Assembly: GCF_001182745.1 (NCBI RefSeq)
Contig: NZ_LN868938.1
Span: 1,736,001 to 1,800,000 of the forward strand
Origin: Nocardia farcinica
GTDB taxonomy: Bacteria; Actinomycetota; Actinomycetes; Mycobacteriales; Mycobacteriaceae
Length of the DNA stretch: 64,000 nt
Direction: 5' to 3'
The notes below the pieces were generated by a model, which did not search any database, was not told the DNA's origin, and saw nothing but the letters and a program-made list of their open reading frames with translations. Shown in pieces: positions 34,118-41,417 of this stretch. Position 1 is the first letter of the stretch. Each line of letters begins with the position of its first letter. Position numbers and translations under genes: made by a program.

Positions 34118-35029
34118 TCACGGAGCGGCCAGCCCGGCCACGATGGCCTCGGTGTTGGACCGCATCATCTCCAGGTAGGTGGCCGCGCCGCCGCCGGGTG
34201 GGCTCAGCGATTCCGAGTGCAGGCCGATCACCCGCACGTGCAGTCCGGCTTGTTCGGCGAGGACGCGGGCGAGCCGGTCGGGCTGGGCGGTGTCGGCGAA
34301 GACCGCCCCGACACCCGCCGCGCGCACCGCGCCGGCGAGCTCGGCCAGATCCGCGGGGCTGGGCGAGGCGAGCGTGGTGCCGCCGGGGATCACCGCGCCG
34401 ATCACCTCGAAACCGAAACGCTGGGCCAGGTAGCCGAAGACGTGGTGGTTGGTGACCAGCTTGCGGCGCTCGGGCGGCACGGTGGCGAAACGTTCGGTCA
34501 TCCAGCGGTCCAGCTCGTCGAGCTCGCGTAGGTAGTTCTCGGTCCGCGCCCGCACGATGTCCGGGTCGGCGTCGGTGTGTTCGAGCACCGCGTCGCGCAG
34601 CGCTTCGACAGCGCGGGCCACCCGGCGCGGGTCGGTCCAGAAGTGCGGGTCGGGACGATCGGCACCGACCTCGGGCCGGAAGCGCAGCGGATCGACCCGC
34701 TCCCCCACCGCCAGCGTCGGCACACCCGCCTCGGCGGCGGCGGTGACGTGGCGGGCCACGCCCTCCTCCAGGCCGAGGCCGTTGTGCACGATCAGGCTCG
34801 CCCGCTCGAGCACGGCCGCCTGCTGGGCGGAGACGGCGAAATGGTGCGGGTCCGCGCCGGGCGACATCAGCACGGTCACCTCGGCGGCGTCGCCCACCAC
34901 GGCGGCGGTGAGGTCGCCGAGGATGTTCGTGGTCACCACGACGCCCTCGCCGCGGCCACCGCCGTCGGCACAGCCCGCGGCCAGCACGAGCGCGGTGACC
35001 AGGACCAGCAGTCGCAGGATCGTTCTCAT
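34118..35029 (-). CDS. aztC: zinc ABC transporter substrate-binding protein AztC
   Basis: 303 aa cluster A-I metal-binding lipoprotein: lipobox LAAGC, VVVTTNILGDLTAAVVGDAAEVTVLMSPGADPHHF (first His ligand), DPHFWTDPRR (second), NHHVFGYLAQRFGFEV (third), VFADTAQPD (acidic ligand). No long His-rich loop, in line with the AztC type that relies on AztD. ATG overlaps the aztB stop by 4 bp. Confidence 0.9.
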   Translation of the reverse strand: MRTILRLLVLVTALVLAAGCADGGGRGEGVVVTTNILGDLTAAVVGDAAEVTVLMSPGADPHHFAVSAQQAAVLERASLIVHNGLGLEEGVARHVTAAAEAGVPTLAVGERVDPLRFRPEVGADRPDPHFWTDPRRVARAVEALRDAVLEHTDADPDIVRARTENYLRELDELDRWMTERFATVPPERRKLVTNHHVFGYLAQRFGFEVIGAVIPGGTTLASPSPADLAELAGAVRAAGVGAVFADTAQPDRLARVLAEQAGLHVRVIGLHSESLSPPGGGAATYLEMMRSNTEAIVAGLAAP

Positions 35030-37008
35030 TCGCCGGTCTCCACCATCAGCGCGGGGGCGATGTCGAGCGGGAAGGTCCGCGCGACCCGCAGATCCGCGTA
35101 GTCGATCTCGAACACCCGCCTGCCCGCCGGGTCGTTGACATAGGCGCGGGCGCTGTCGACGGTCACGGTCGGGGCCGCGGCCGGATCCACCGTCGCCAGC
35201 AGCTGCGTGCCGGCGAGTTCGACACCGGTGACCGGGTCGTGGGCGTGCAGCATCCCGTCGGCGGTGAGGGTGAGCAACGGGGCGCCCTCCCCCGCGGTGT
35301 TCGCCGCGAGCACCGGCCCGGCCGGGACGAGCGTCCAGGTCCGCGCCCGCACGTCGAGCAGCCAGGCGCCGCGATCACCGGCCCGCGCCGCCAGCGTCGC
35401 GCTGCCCGGACGGTGTCGGAACTCGGTCGCGCGCTCGGTGGCGGGCACCGGGTGCGGGTAGGCGATCGGAGTGCCGGCGAAGGCGGTGCCGTCCGCGTAC
35501 ACGACCAGCGCGCCGTCCGCGCAGCCGAACACCACACCGCGGCGGGTCGAGGCGCTGCCGCGCGGTTCCGGGCAGGGCTGCGGCAGCGACGCGACGGGGG
35601 CACCGTCCCTGGTGCGCACCTCCACCCGGCCGTCGGGGCGGGCGATCACCAGATGTTCGGCGTAGGGCACGGCCGTTCCGGCGATCGGCTCGCCGAGCGC
35701 GCGCACCGAACCGTCGTCCAGCGCGCCACGATCCAGCAGCACGGTCTCGGCGCCGGTGTGCACGGCCGCCACGGCGCGGTCGGCGAGCACCGTGACGTCA
35801 CCGGCGACCGGCCGGGTGCCCACTTCGCGGATCGGCGCACGGTAGTAGTGGGTGTGGTCGCCGTGGTCGACCAGCCAGCTGCCGGTGTCCACGATCCGCA
35901 GCGCGGCGCCGTCGGAGAGGTAGGCGTGCCTGCCGTCGGCGGCGATGCCGCGCACGCCCGGCACCGCGGGCAGCTCGGTGACCTGCTCGCTCACCAGGTC
36001 GAGGACCCGCACGGCGCCGGACCCGCTGTCGGCCAGTACCAGCCGCGGCTGCGGTTCGGCCGTCTCCTCCGCGCCCGCGATGTATCCGTGCGGCGTCGGC
36101 TCCGGTTGCGCCGGTTCGGGATTCGCGGCGCAACCGGTCAGCACCGCGGCCACGGCCACGGTGGCGGCGGCCGCGCGGGCCCGGCGCCCGCGCCACCACG
36201 AGCGGGCGGCGGAGGCGGCCGCGGACAGGAAGAACAGCGCCACCGCCACGACCGCGATCGTCGCGCCCGCCGCGGTGCCCGCATGCCAGGAGATGAGCAG
36301 TCCCGCCACCGTCGCGCTCGCGCCGAGCAGCGCGGCCAGCGCCATGATCACCGGAATGCGGTGCGCCCACAGCGTCGCCGCCGCGGGCGGCGCGATGAGC
36401 AGCCCGAAGACCAGCAGGGTGCCGACCACGTGGAAGGAGGCCACGATCGCGAGCGTGATCAGGCCGAGCATGGCCGCCTGCGCCAGGCGCGGTCGCAGGC
36501 CGAGGGTGTGGGCCAGGCGCGGATCGAAGGCCAGCGCCACGAACGCGCGGTGGCCGAGTGCGGCCACGATCCCGGCGAGCAGCAGGGCCGTCGCGAGGAA
36601 GGCCAGGTCGCGGTCACGGATCGCCAGCACGTCACCGAACAGGAAGCCGGTGAGGTCGACGGCGAACGACTGCGCCCGCGAGATGATCACCACGCCGATC
36701 GCCAGCATGCCCACGAAGAGCAGGCCGATGCCGATGTCGGCGGAGAATCGCGGCGAGCGGGTCAGGGCGGAGACGCCGAGCGCCATCGCCGCGGCGCTGA
36801 CGGCGGCGCCCAGTACCAGGTTTCCGCCCAGCAGCGCGGCCACGGCGATGCCGGGCAGCATGCCGTGCGCCATGGCGTCGCTCAGAAATGCCATGCCGCG
36901 CACCACGACCCACGTTCCGGCGATCGCGCACAGGCAGCTGACCAGCAGCCCGCCCCACAACGCCCGGTGGACGAAGGACACCTCGAACGGGGCGAGCAAC
37001 CATTCCAT
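35026..37008 (-). CDS. aztB: zinc ABC transporter permease AztB fused to an AztD-like beta-propeller
   Basis: 660 aa, more than twice a normal AztB/ZnuB (~280). Residues 1-270 are an ABC-3 permease (FVHRALWGGLLVSCLCAIAGTWVVVRGMAFLSDAMAHGMLPG; SFHVVGTLLVFGLLIAPPAAATLWA). Then comes WWRGRRARAAAATVAVAAVLTGC, which has the basic, hydrophobic and lipobox parts of a lipoprotein signal (Cys293). From ~315 to the end there is a propeller with DHGDHTHYYRAP (His 382-387), resembling AztD. The frame is continuous. ATG 37008 is chosen; the 19-residue extension would run into the Zur-like box. Confidence 0.85.
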   Translation of the reverse strand: MEWLLAPFEVSFVHRALWGGLLVSCLCAIAGTWVVVRGMAFLSDAMAHGMLPGIAVAALLGGNLVLGAAVSAAAMALGVSALTRSPRFSADIGIGLLFVGMLAIGVVIISRAQSFAVDLTGFLFGDVLAIRDRDLAFLATALLLAGIVAALGHRAFVALAFDPRLAHTLGLRPRLAQAAMLGLITLAIVASFHVVGTLLVFGLLIAPPAAATLWAHRIPVIMALAALLGASATVAGLLISWHAGTAAGATIAVVAVALFFLSAAASAARSWWRGRRARAAAATVAVAAVLTGCAANPEPAQPEPTPHGYIAGAEETAEPQPRLVLADSGSGAVRVLDLVSEQVTELPAVPGVRGIAADGRHAYLSDGAALRIVDTGSWLVDHGDHTHYYRAPIREVGTRPVAGDVTVLADRAVAAVHTGAETVLLDRGALDDGSVRALGEPIAGTAVPYAEHLVIARPDGRVEVRTRDGAPVASLPQPCPEPRGSASTRRGVVFGCADGALVVYADGTAFAGTPIAYPHPVPATERATEFRHRPGSATLAARAGDRGAWLLDVRARTWTLVPAGPVLAANTAGEGAPLLTLTADGMLHAHDPVTGVELAGTQLLATVDPAAAPTVTVDSARAYVNDPAGRRVFEIDYADLRVARTFPLDIAPALMVETGE

Positions 37009-37025
37009 GGCGAGACACCATAAGA

Positions 37026-37040
37026 TGAAAACGATTATCA
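37026..37040. promoter_or_regulatory. Zur-like operator between divergent aztA and aztBCD
   Basis: tgaaaacgattatca is a 7-1-7 near-palindrome close to the actinobacterial Zur/FurB consensus (TGAAAATCATTTTCA type). It sits 17 bp upstream of aztB and 27 bp upstream of aztA, so one site could repress both arms when zinc is plentiful. Confidence 0.8.
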
Positions 37041-37067
37041 CTACAACTGACGTGACGGGAGCCACAC

Positions 37068-37808
37068 ATGGCGGCGGGACTGCGGATCCACGGCTTGACC
37101 GCGGGCTATCGGGGGCGGATCGCCCTGCACGACCTCACCGCCGATCTGCCCGGCGGCGCCGTCACCGCCGTGCTCGGACCCAACGGTTCGGGCAAATCGA
37201 CGCTGCTCGCCGCGGTCGCGGGAGTGCTGCGCCCCGCGGCGGGACGGGTCGAGCGCGGCCCCGGCACGCGGCTGGCGTTCGTGGTCCAGCACAGCGCCGT
37301 GCCCGCCACGCTGCCCATCACCGTCGCGGAGACGGTGGCGATGGGCCGCTGGTCGCATCGCGGTCCGTGGCGGCGGCTCACCCGCGCCGACACCGCGATC
37401 GTCGACGCCTGCCTGGACCGGCTGCACCTCACCGAGCTGGCCGGGCGCCGCCTCGACACCCTCTCCGGCGGCCAGCGCCAGCGCACCCTGCTCGCCCAGG
37501 CGATGGCCCAGCGGGCCGACATCCTGCTGCTCGACGAACCCACCGTCGGCCTCGACGCGCACTCGCGCCGGATCATCGCCGACCTGCTCGTCGAACTGGC
37601 CGCCGACGGCGCGACGATCGTGCAGGCAACCCACCATCCCGACGAGGTACTGGCAGCGACCCACTGCCTGCTGCTCGAGGCGGGACACCTGCGCGCCCAG
37701 GGTGATCCCGCGTCGATACTCGGCGGCCCCGCGGCGCAACTCTTTGGTCACGAGGGCGTGTCGTTCGACCGAAACGCCTTGGCGCGGCAATCGATCGGCT
37801 TACGCTGA
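37068..37808 (+). CDS. aztA: zinc ABC transporter ATP-binding protein AztA
   Basis: 246 aa ABC ATPase: Walker A GPNGSGKST, Q-loop VVQHS, signature LSGGQRQR, Walker B ILLLDEP, H-loop QATHHPDE. HHPDEVLAATHCLLLEAGHLRAQGDP is typical of metal-uptake ATPases. Divergent from aztBCD across a 59-bp region with the Zur-like box. ATG 37068. Confidence 0.9.
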   Translation: MAAGLRIHGLTAGYRGRIALHDLTADLPGGAVTAVLGPNGSGKSTLLAAVAGVLRPAAGRVERGPGTRLAFVVQHSAVPATLPITVAETVAMGRWSHRGPWRRLTRADTAIVDACLDRLHLTELAGRRLDTLSGGQRQRTLLAQAMAQRADILLLDEPTVGLDAHSRRIIADLLVELAADGATIVQATHHPDEVLAATHCLLLEAGHLRAQGDPASILGGPAAQLFGHEGVSFDRNALARQSIGLR

Positions 37809-37880
37809 GTGCGCCCCGGTAGCCCCGGGGTTGCAGGGCGGGTCGTCACGCCCCCGAACGCGACTCGCCATCGCCGAGCA

Positions 37881-37927
37881 GGTCAGGCGGGGCCCGGGTC
37901 CGGCTTCAGCCCGGACCCCGCCTGACC
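37881..37927 (+). terminator. terminator hairpin after aztA
   Basis: Outer 12-bp stem ggtcaggcgggg / ccccgcctgacc with an inner tccgg/ccgga helix and a small bulge, 72 bp after the aztA stop. Confidence 0.7.
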
Positions 37928-38406
37928 AGCACCCCGTCCGGAAAACTCCGCTCGTTCCGAGCGATCCTCGATCCATCGAAGAAATTGCGGCACATCGCCG
38001 AGCACGAATTGCGCGGGGCGCCCGGACGGTCGACAGGATACCGTTTGCACCGGCGCGGATACGTGAATTGTTAATTCCGCGCAAATCTTCCCGTGCATCC
38101 GAACGCGCAGATCATCGGCACATCCACGCCGGAAGTCCCGATTTGTGGGCTCCACCGGGCGAGATTCGGACCGATTTTCCGGTAACCGACCACCGATGCG
38201 GGGTGGCAGTCCGAATTGTTTCCCGCATTCTCGGCGATCAGCGGCTAAAATTGTCGGCACCTGGAAAATCGAAGTGGGTCGGCATTCCTGTCCACCTCAC
38301 CAGTTCGTCTGTACAGGAAGTCCCCGCGGCCCGACGACCAGCGCCTTCGCTCGAACATCGCGATGCCGCCACGTCGGCGCCGGCCCACCTGCCGAGGAGG
38401 CCGACC
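37928..38406. other. lower-GC non-coding stretch
   Basis: GC drops to about 55% (33 of 60 bases in two lines counted) against 68-77% in nearby genes. Minus-strand frames exist, e.g. 37883-38260, but third positions are not GC-biased and the 3' end lies in the aztA terminator. I see no transposase remnant or RNA gene. It may be decayed DNA or a regulatory region. Confidence 0.5.
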
Positions 38407-38574
38407 ATGGTCGACAATGCCGTGACCGAGCAGTACGAACCCGAGCCGGGGGTGGTGATCTGGCCCGAGCCGAGCCGTCTCGAGCCGTGGTGGGAACGGG
38501 TCATGTTCGGATCGGGCAGCCGGTCCGCCGGGTCGTCGGGGGATGCGCTGCACGAGAGCACCCGGCGGCAATAG
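38407..38574 (+). CDS. small hypothetical protein
   Basis: 55 aa: acidic N terminus (TEQYEPEPGVVIWPEPSRLEPWWERVMFG) and a Ser/Gly/Arg tail. No family recognised. Support comes from a strong gaggagg 7 nt before ATG 38407 and the return to GC-rich codons at exactly this point. Could be a false call. Confidence 0.5.
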   Translation: MVDNAVTEQYEPEPGVVIWPEPSRLEPWWERVMFGSGSRSAGSSGDALHESTRRQ

Positions 38575-38612
38575 CGCCGCCGGGCCGGAACCCCGCACTC
38601 CCCGCCCGGCGA

Positions 38613-38870
38613 TCAGCCCGGCCAGGTACCGGTCAACGACTGGTATCCGCGGGCACCCGCGCGGTCCACCGCGGCCTTCACCGCACCGAAGATGGCACCT
38701 TGCAGCGCGGCCGCGATGACGACCTCGCGCCAGGTGTGATCGGGCGCGGTCGCGTTCGGCGCCTCGTCCTCGCCGGTCAGCTTGCCCCATACCTTGCTGA
38801 ACACGGCGTTGGCGGCGACACCGCCGAGCACGCCGACGATCAGTCCGAGGGGTTTGTACAAGGTCTTCAC
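38613..38870 (-). CDS. DUF4235 domain membrane protein
   Basis: 85 aa. KTLYKPLGLIVGVLGGVAANAVFSKVWGKLTGEDEAPNA...TWREVVIAAALQGAIFGAVKAAVDRAGARGYQ is the standard DUF4235 layout, two membrane segments around a hydrophilic loop. GTG 38870 overlaps the DUF3618 stop by 4 bp (GTGA). Last of a three-gene envelope operon. Function unknown. Confidence 0.9.
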   Translation of the reverse strand: MKTLYKPLGLIVGVLGGVAANAVFSKVWGKLTGEDEAPNATAPDHTWREVVIAAALQGAIFGAVKAAVDRAGARGYQSLTGTWPG

Positions 38871-39265
38871 AAGCGCCGCCTCCGCAACAGCCACCACACC
38901 AGGACGCCGGCACCCACGGCGCCGAGCACCAGCGGCACCGGCTGCCTGCGCGCGGTGTCGGCGGCGTGCCTGCCGCTCTGGGCGACCGGTTCGGGCACCT
39001 TGGCCTCGGCGCGGGCGATGGCCTCCTTGGCGCGCCTGCCCGCCTGCGCGGCCTTGTCCTCGGCGGCGAGCACCGCCTCGTTCGCGGCCTGCTGCGCAGA
39101 GTGCACGGTGTCGTTCACCTTCTCCTTGCCGCGGGCTCGGATGTCCAGTTTGCGGCCGAGTTCGTCGACGGTCTCGCCCAGTTCGCGGCGCGCCTGATCG
39201 CGGTCCTCGCGGACGGCGTCGGCGAGCGCGTCCGGGCTCGTGTTGTTCGGCTCGGTGTCACTCAT
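38867..39265 (-). CDS. DUF3618 domain protein
   Basis: 132 aa. DALADAVREDRDQARRELGETVDELGRKLDIRARGKEKV is the DUF3618 core; a long amphipathic helix rich in Ala/Lys/Glu follows, and one C-terminal helix (VPLVLGAVGAGVLVWWLLRRRR) anchors it. Overlaps both neighbours by 4 bp. In this family DUF3618, a holin-like protein and DUF4235 recur together. Confidence 0.9.
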   Translation of the reverse strand: MSDTEPNNTSPDALADAVREDRDQARRELGETVDELGRKLDIRARGKEKVNDTVHSAQQAANEAVLAAEDKAAQAGRRAKEAIARAEAKVPEPVAQSGRHAADTARRQPVPLVLGAVGAGVLVWWLLRRRRL

Positions 39266-39696
39266 CGGCGGGTCCCGTTCCTGATCGCTCGAATGTCGCC
39301 TTCCACGCCGCGCACGGCCTCCTGTGGCACCGGCGGGGTGGCGTTGTCCACCTTCTTCTTGCCCGCCAGCGCCAGCACGCCGGCGACCAGCAACAGCGCC
39401 GCGGCCACGATCAACGCGGCCGCCCAGTCCGGCAGCGGGATGTTCAGCGCGAACACCGCCGCCGCGACCAGGGCCGCGCCGCCGTAGAACGCCAGCAGCC
39501 CCGCGGCGCCCGCGAGTCCGGCGCCGATCCCGATGCCGCGCGCCTTCCTCTGCATCTCCAGCTGGGCCAGCCGGAATTCGTCTCTGATCAGCCTGCTGAC
39601 CTGCGCGGTGGCGTCTTCGACCAGTTCGGCCGTCGACCGGGACTGCGTCGTCGACCTGGCCTGCTCGGTCAGGTGAGCCCCTGTCGTGTCGGTCAT
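39262..39696 (-). CDS. phage-holin-superfamily-like membrane protein (DUF1469 type)
   Basis: 144 aa. Helix STAELVEDATAQVSRLIRDEFRLAQLEMQRKARGIGIG, then two membrane helices (AGLAGAAGLLAFYGGAALVAAAVFALN and WAAALIVAAALLLVAGVLALAG). This is the actinobacterial holin_3_6/DUF1469 group; nothing else here suggests a phage. ATG 39696 has GGAGGAGG. First gene of the operon with DUF3618 and DUF4235. Confidence 0.88.
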   Translation of the reverse strand: MTDTTGAHLTEQARSTTQSRSTAELVEDATAQVSRLIRDEFRLAQLEMQRKARGIGIGAGLAGAAGLLAFYGGAALVAAAVFALNIPLPDWAAALIVAAALLLVAGVLALAGKKKVDNATPPVPQEAVRGVEGDIRAIRNGTRR

Positions 39697-40087
39697 GAGT
39701 CCTCCTCCGCATCGAGCGGCATGTCCGTTCCGGACGGGCACACCCGATTCGCCTGTGCGTCGCCGTTCCCGGCCCGCGCCGTTGCGAGCCCACGTCCCCG
39801 TTGACGCCGTCGGCGACGGCCGAATCCGCGGTGGTGCCGCCGGGATCCGCGTCGGGTGTCGATGACGCGATGTCCCACGGGGCGTATACCCTGCCGCCGA
39901 TCACTCAATCGCCGACCTGAACAGCAGGTCAGGGCGCGATTCCGCGATTGGATCCGGCGCGGGTGGGTAGTTCGCTCCAGCGGGGCCGCGCCCCGTGCGA
40001 GTACTGGAGAAGGTGGTCGACCCGATGCTGGAGCCTTCGACCGCTCCGGGCCGCGGTCGCCGCCGCGGCCGGCGGGAGCACGGTCCG
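39697..40087. other. divergent non-coding stretch
   Basis: No credible gene. On the minus strand GGGTAT at 39884-39889 with GATTGAG about 16 nt upstream is a weak match to stress-sigma (SigB/SigF-type) promoters and could serve the holin-like operon ~190 bp downstream. Confidence 0.4.
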
Positions 40088-40678
40088 ATGACGCTGGATG
40101 ACGACGACGGTTGGAATCGCCGGGCCAGGGGCGAGACGAAAACCCAACGGCTGGACCGCAACTGGTCGCATCTGCTGCAGGAGCTGCGGGTGTTGCAGAC
40201 CGGTGTGCAGTTGCTGACCGGTTTCCTGGTGACCCTGCCGTTCCAGCCCGGTTTCGCCGATCTCGACACCGGCATGCGCGCGATCTATCTGACCACGATG
40301 GGCGCCTCGGTGGCGGCGACGGTCTTCGTCGTCGCGCCGGTGGCCTGGCATCGGGTGCTGTTCCGCAGGCACCGGCTCGAACAGTTGGTCGCCGCCGCGC
40401 ACCGGTTCGCCGCCGCGGGCATGGTGTGCCTGGCGGTGGCGTTGACGGGGGCGCTGGTGCTCGTGGTGGACCGGATCCTCGGCGAGGAGGCCGCCGCCGC
40501 GGCGGCGGTCGTGCTCGCGGTGTCGTTCCTGCTGGCGTGGATGATCGGGCCGTGGCGCCGGCGGGGCCACCGACAGGCGCCACGGCGTTCGCCTCATTCG
40601 GGCGGCTCGGGACGGCGGATGTCGTCGGCGACCGAGCCGCCCGCGACATCGGCCTCCACGCCGAGCGACTCCTCGTAG
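40088..40678 (+). CDS. DUF6328 family membrane protein
   Basis: 196 aa. RLDRNWSHLLQELRVLQTGVQLLTGFLVTLPFQPGF, YLTTMGASVAATVFVVAPVAWHRVLFRRHRLEQLVAAAHRFAAAGM and two further helices match DUF6328 as I recall it (four membrane segments). ATG 40088 has GGGAG upstream; in-frame starts at 40025 and 39995 add an Arg-rich leader with poor codon bias. The last ~28 codons run antisense through the end of the convergent DUF5709 gene and look non-conserved. Confidence 0.78.
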   Translation: MTLDDDDGWNRRARGETKTQRLDRNWSHLLQELRVLQTGVQLLTGFLVTLPFQPGFADLDTGMRAIYLTTMGASVAATVFVVAPVAWHRVLFRRHRLEQLVAAAHRFAAAGMVCLAVALTGALVLVVDRILGEEAAAAAAVVLAVSFLLAWMIGPWRRRGHRQAPRRSPHSGGSGRRMSSATEPPATSASTPSDSS

Positions 40679-41016
40679 CTGGTGGCCGGGCCGACTTCCT
40701 CGCCGTTGTCGGCCGCGATGTCGGTGAGCCGCTGGTCGTCCGCGGGCGGCGCCTGCCGGTCCGGATCGATGTCGGGTTCCTCTTCGGTGAGCCGGTCGCC
40801 GATCGGGCGCGGATGGGCCTGCTCCCACGGGGTGGTGCCGTACTTGTCGGCGGCGGTCCAGTGTTCCGGCGGATCCATACCCGCCTCCAGCGGATCGGAT
40901 CGCAGCCGGTCCTCGTCCAGGTCCTCGGCGCTGTTGAGAGCGGCCGGGTCGGTCTCGACCGAATCCGGCGCCCCCGTGTCCTGTGGCGGGTCGAAGGTGT
41001 CGTTCGGTTCCGTCAT
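40594..41016 (-). CDS. DUF5709 family protein
   Basis: 140 aa, very acidic, soluble. ALNSAEDLDEDRLRSDPLEAGMDPPEHWTAADKYGTTPWEQAHPRPIGDRLTEEEPDID is the DUF5709 pattern. Found in many actinobacteria, often among stress-induced genes; function unknown. ATG 41016. Its 3' end overlaps the convergent DUF6328 gene by 85 bp. Confidence 0.83.
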   Translation of the reverse strand: MTEPNDTFDPPQDTGAPDSVETDPAALNSAEDLDEDRLRSDPLEAGMDPPEHWTAADKYGTTPWEQAHPRPIGDRLTEEEPDIDPDRQAPPADDQRLTDIAADNGEEVGPATSYEESLGVEADVAGGSVADDIRRPEPPE

Positions 41017-41117
41017 TGCCGTCTCCTTTATTGCCCTCTGCTCTATTTGCCGTCGGCTCATCTGCCCCCAAGCGACTTCCCGCCACGGCGGCCACCAAAC
41101 CGGCGGCGACGGGCGCC

Positions 41118-41276
41118 TCAGCCGGTCCGGTCGGTGTACACGGGCGCGGGGCCGCGCTGGGCCTCGGCGAGGGCACGGTCGGCGGGCAGTGCCCGCTGGG
41201 CGACGACGAAGCCCGCGGCCAGCACCGCCGCGGCCACGCCGATCGTGACGGCCGTCCGCACTGCCTCGATCCGCAT
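41118..41276 (-). CDS. small single-helix membrane protein
   Basis: 52 aa: basic start (MRIEAVRTA), one membrane helix (VTIGVAAAVLAAGFVVAQRAL) and a short Pro-rich tail ending in DRTG. Supported by GGAAGG 8 nt upstream of ATG 41276, high GC at third positions and a clean stop; too short for most gene finders. No family recognised. Confidence 0.65.
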   Translation of the reverse strand: MRIEAVRTAVTIGVAAAVLAAGFVVAQRALPADRALAEAQRGPAPVYTDRTG

Positions 41277-41417
41277 GCCTGCCACCTTCCTCACCGGTCC
41301 GCACCGTGCACGGGTCGAGCGGCGACGCTAGCCCGGCGGGCGGGTGACGGCAGGCGGGGCACACGGCGCGGAGACCGTCTCGTGACGACCCCTACGCCGT
41401 CCGGTGACCTCCCCGCC

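Noticed and set aside
37883..38260. 125-codon minus-strand frame after aztA
   Set aside because: No RBS, no third-position GC bias, and its end falls in the aztA terminator hairpin. Kept only as a note on the low-GC stretch.
39262..39696. Prophage remnant suggested by the holin-like protein
   Set aside because: This holin-superfamily type is a normal actinobacterial envelope gene beside DUF3618/DUF4235; no phage genes are present.
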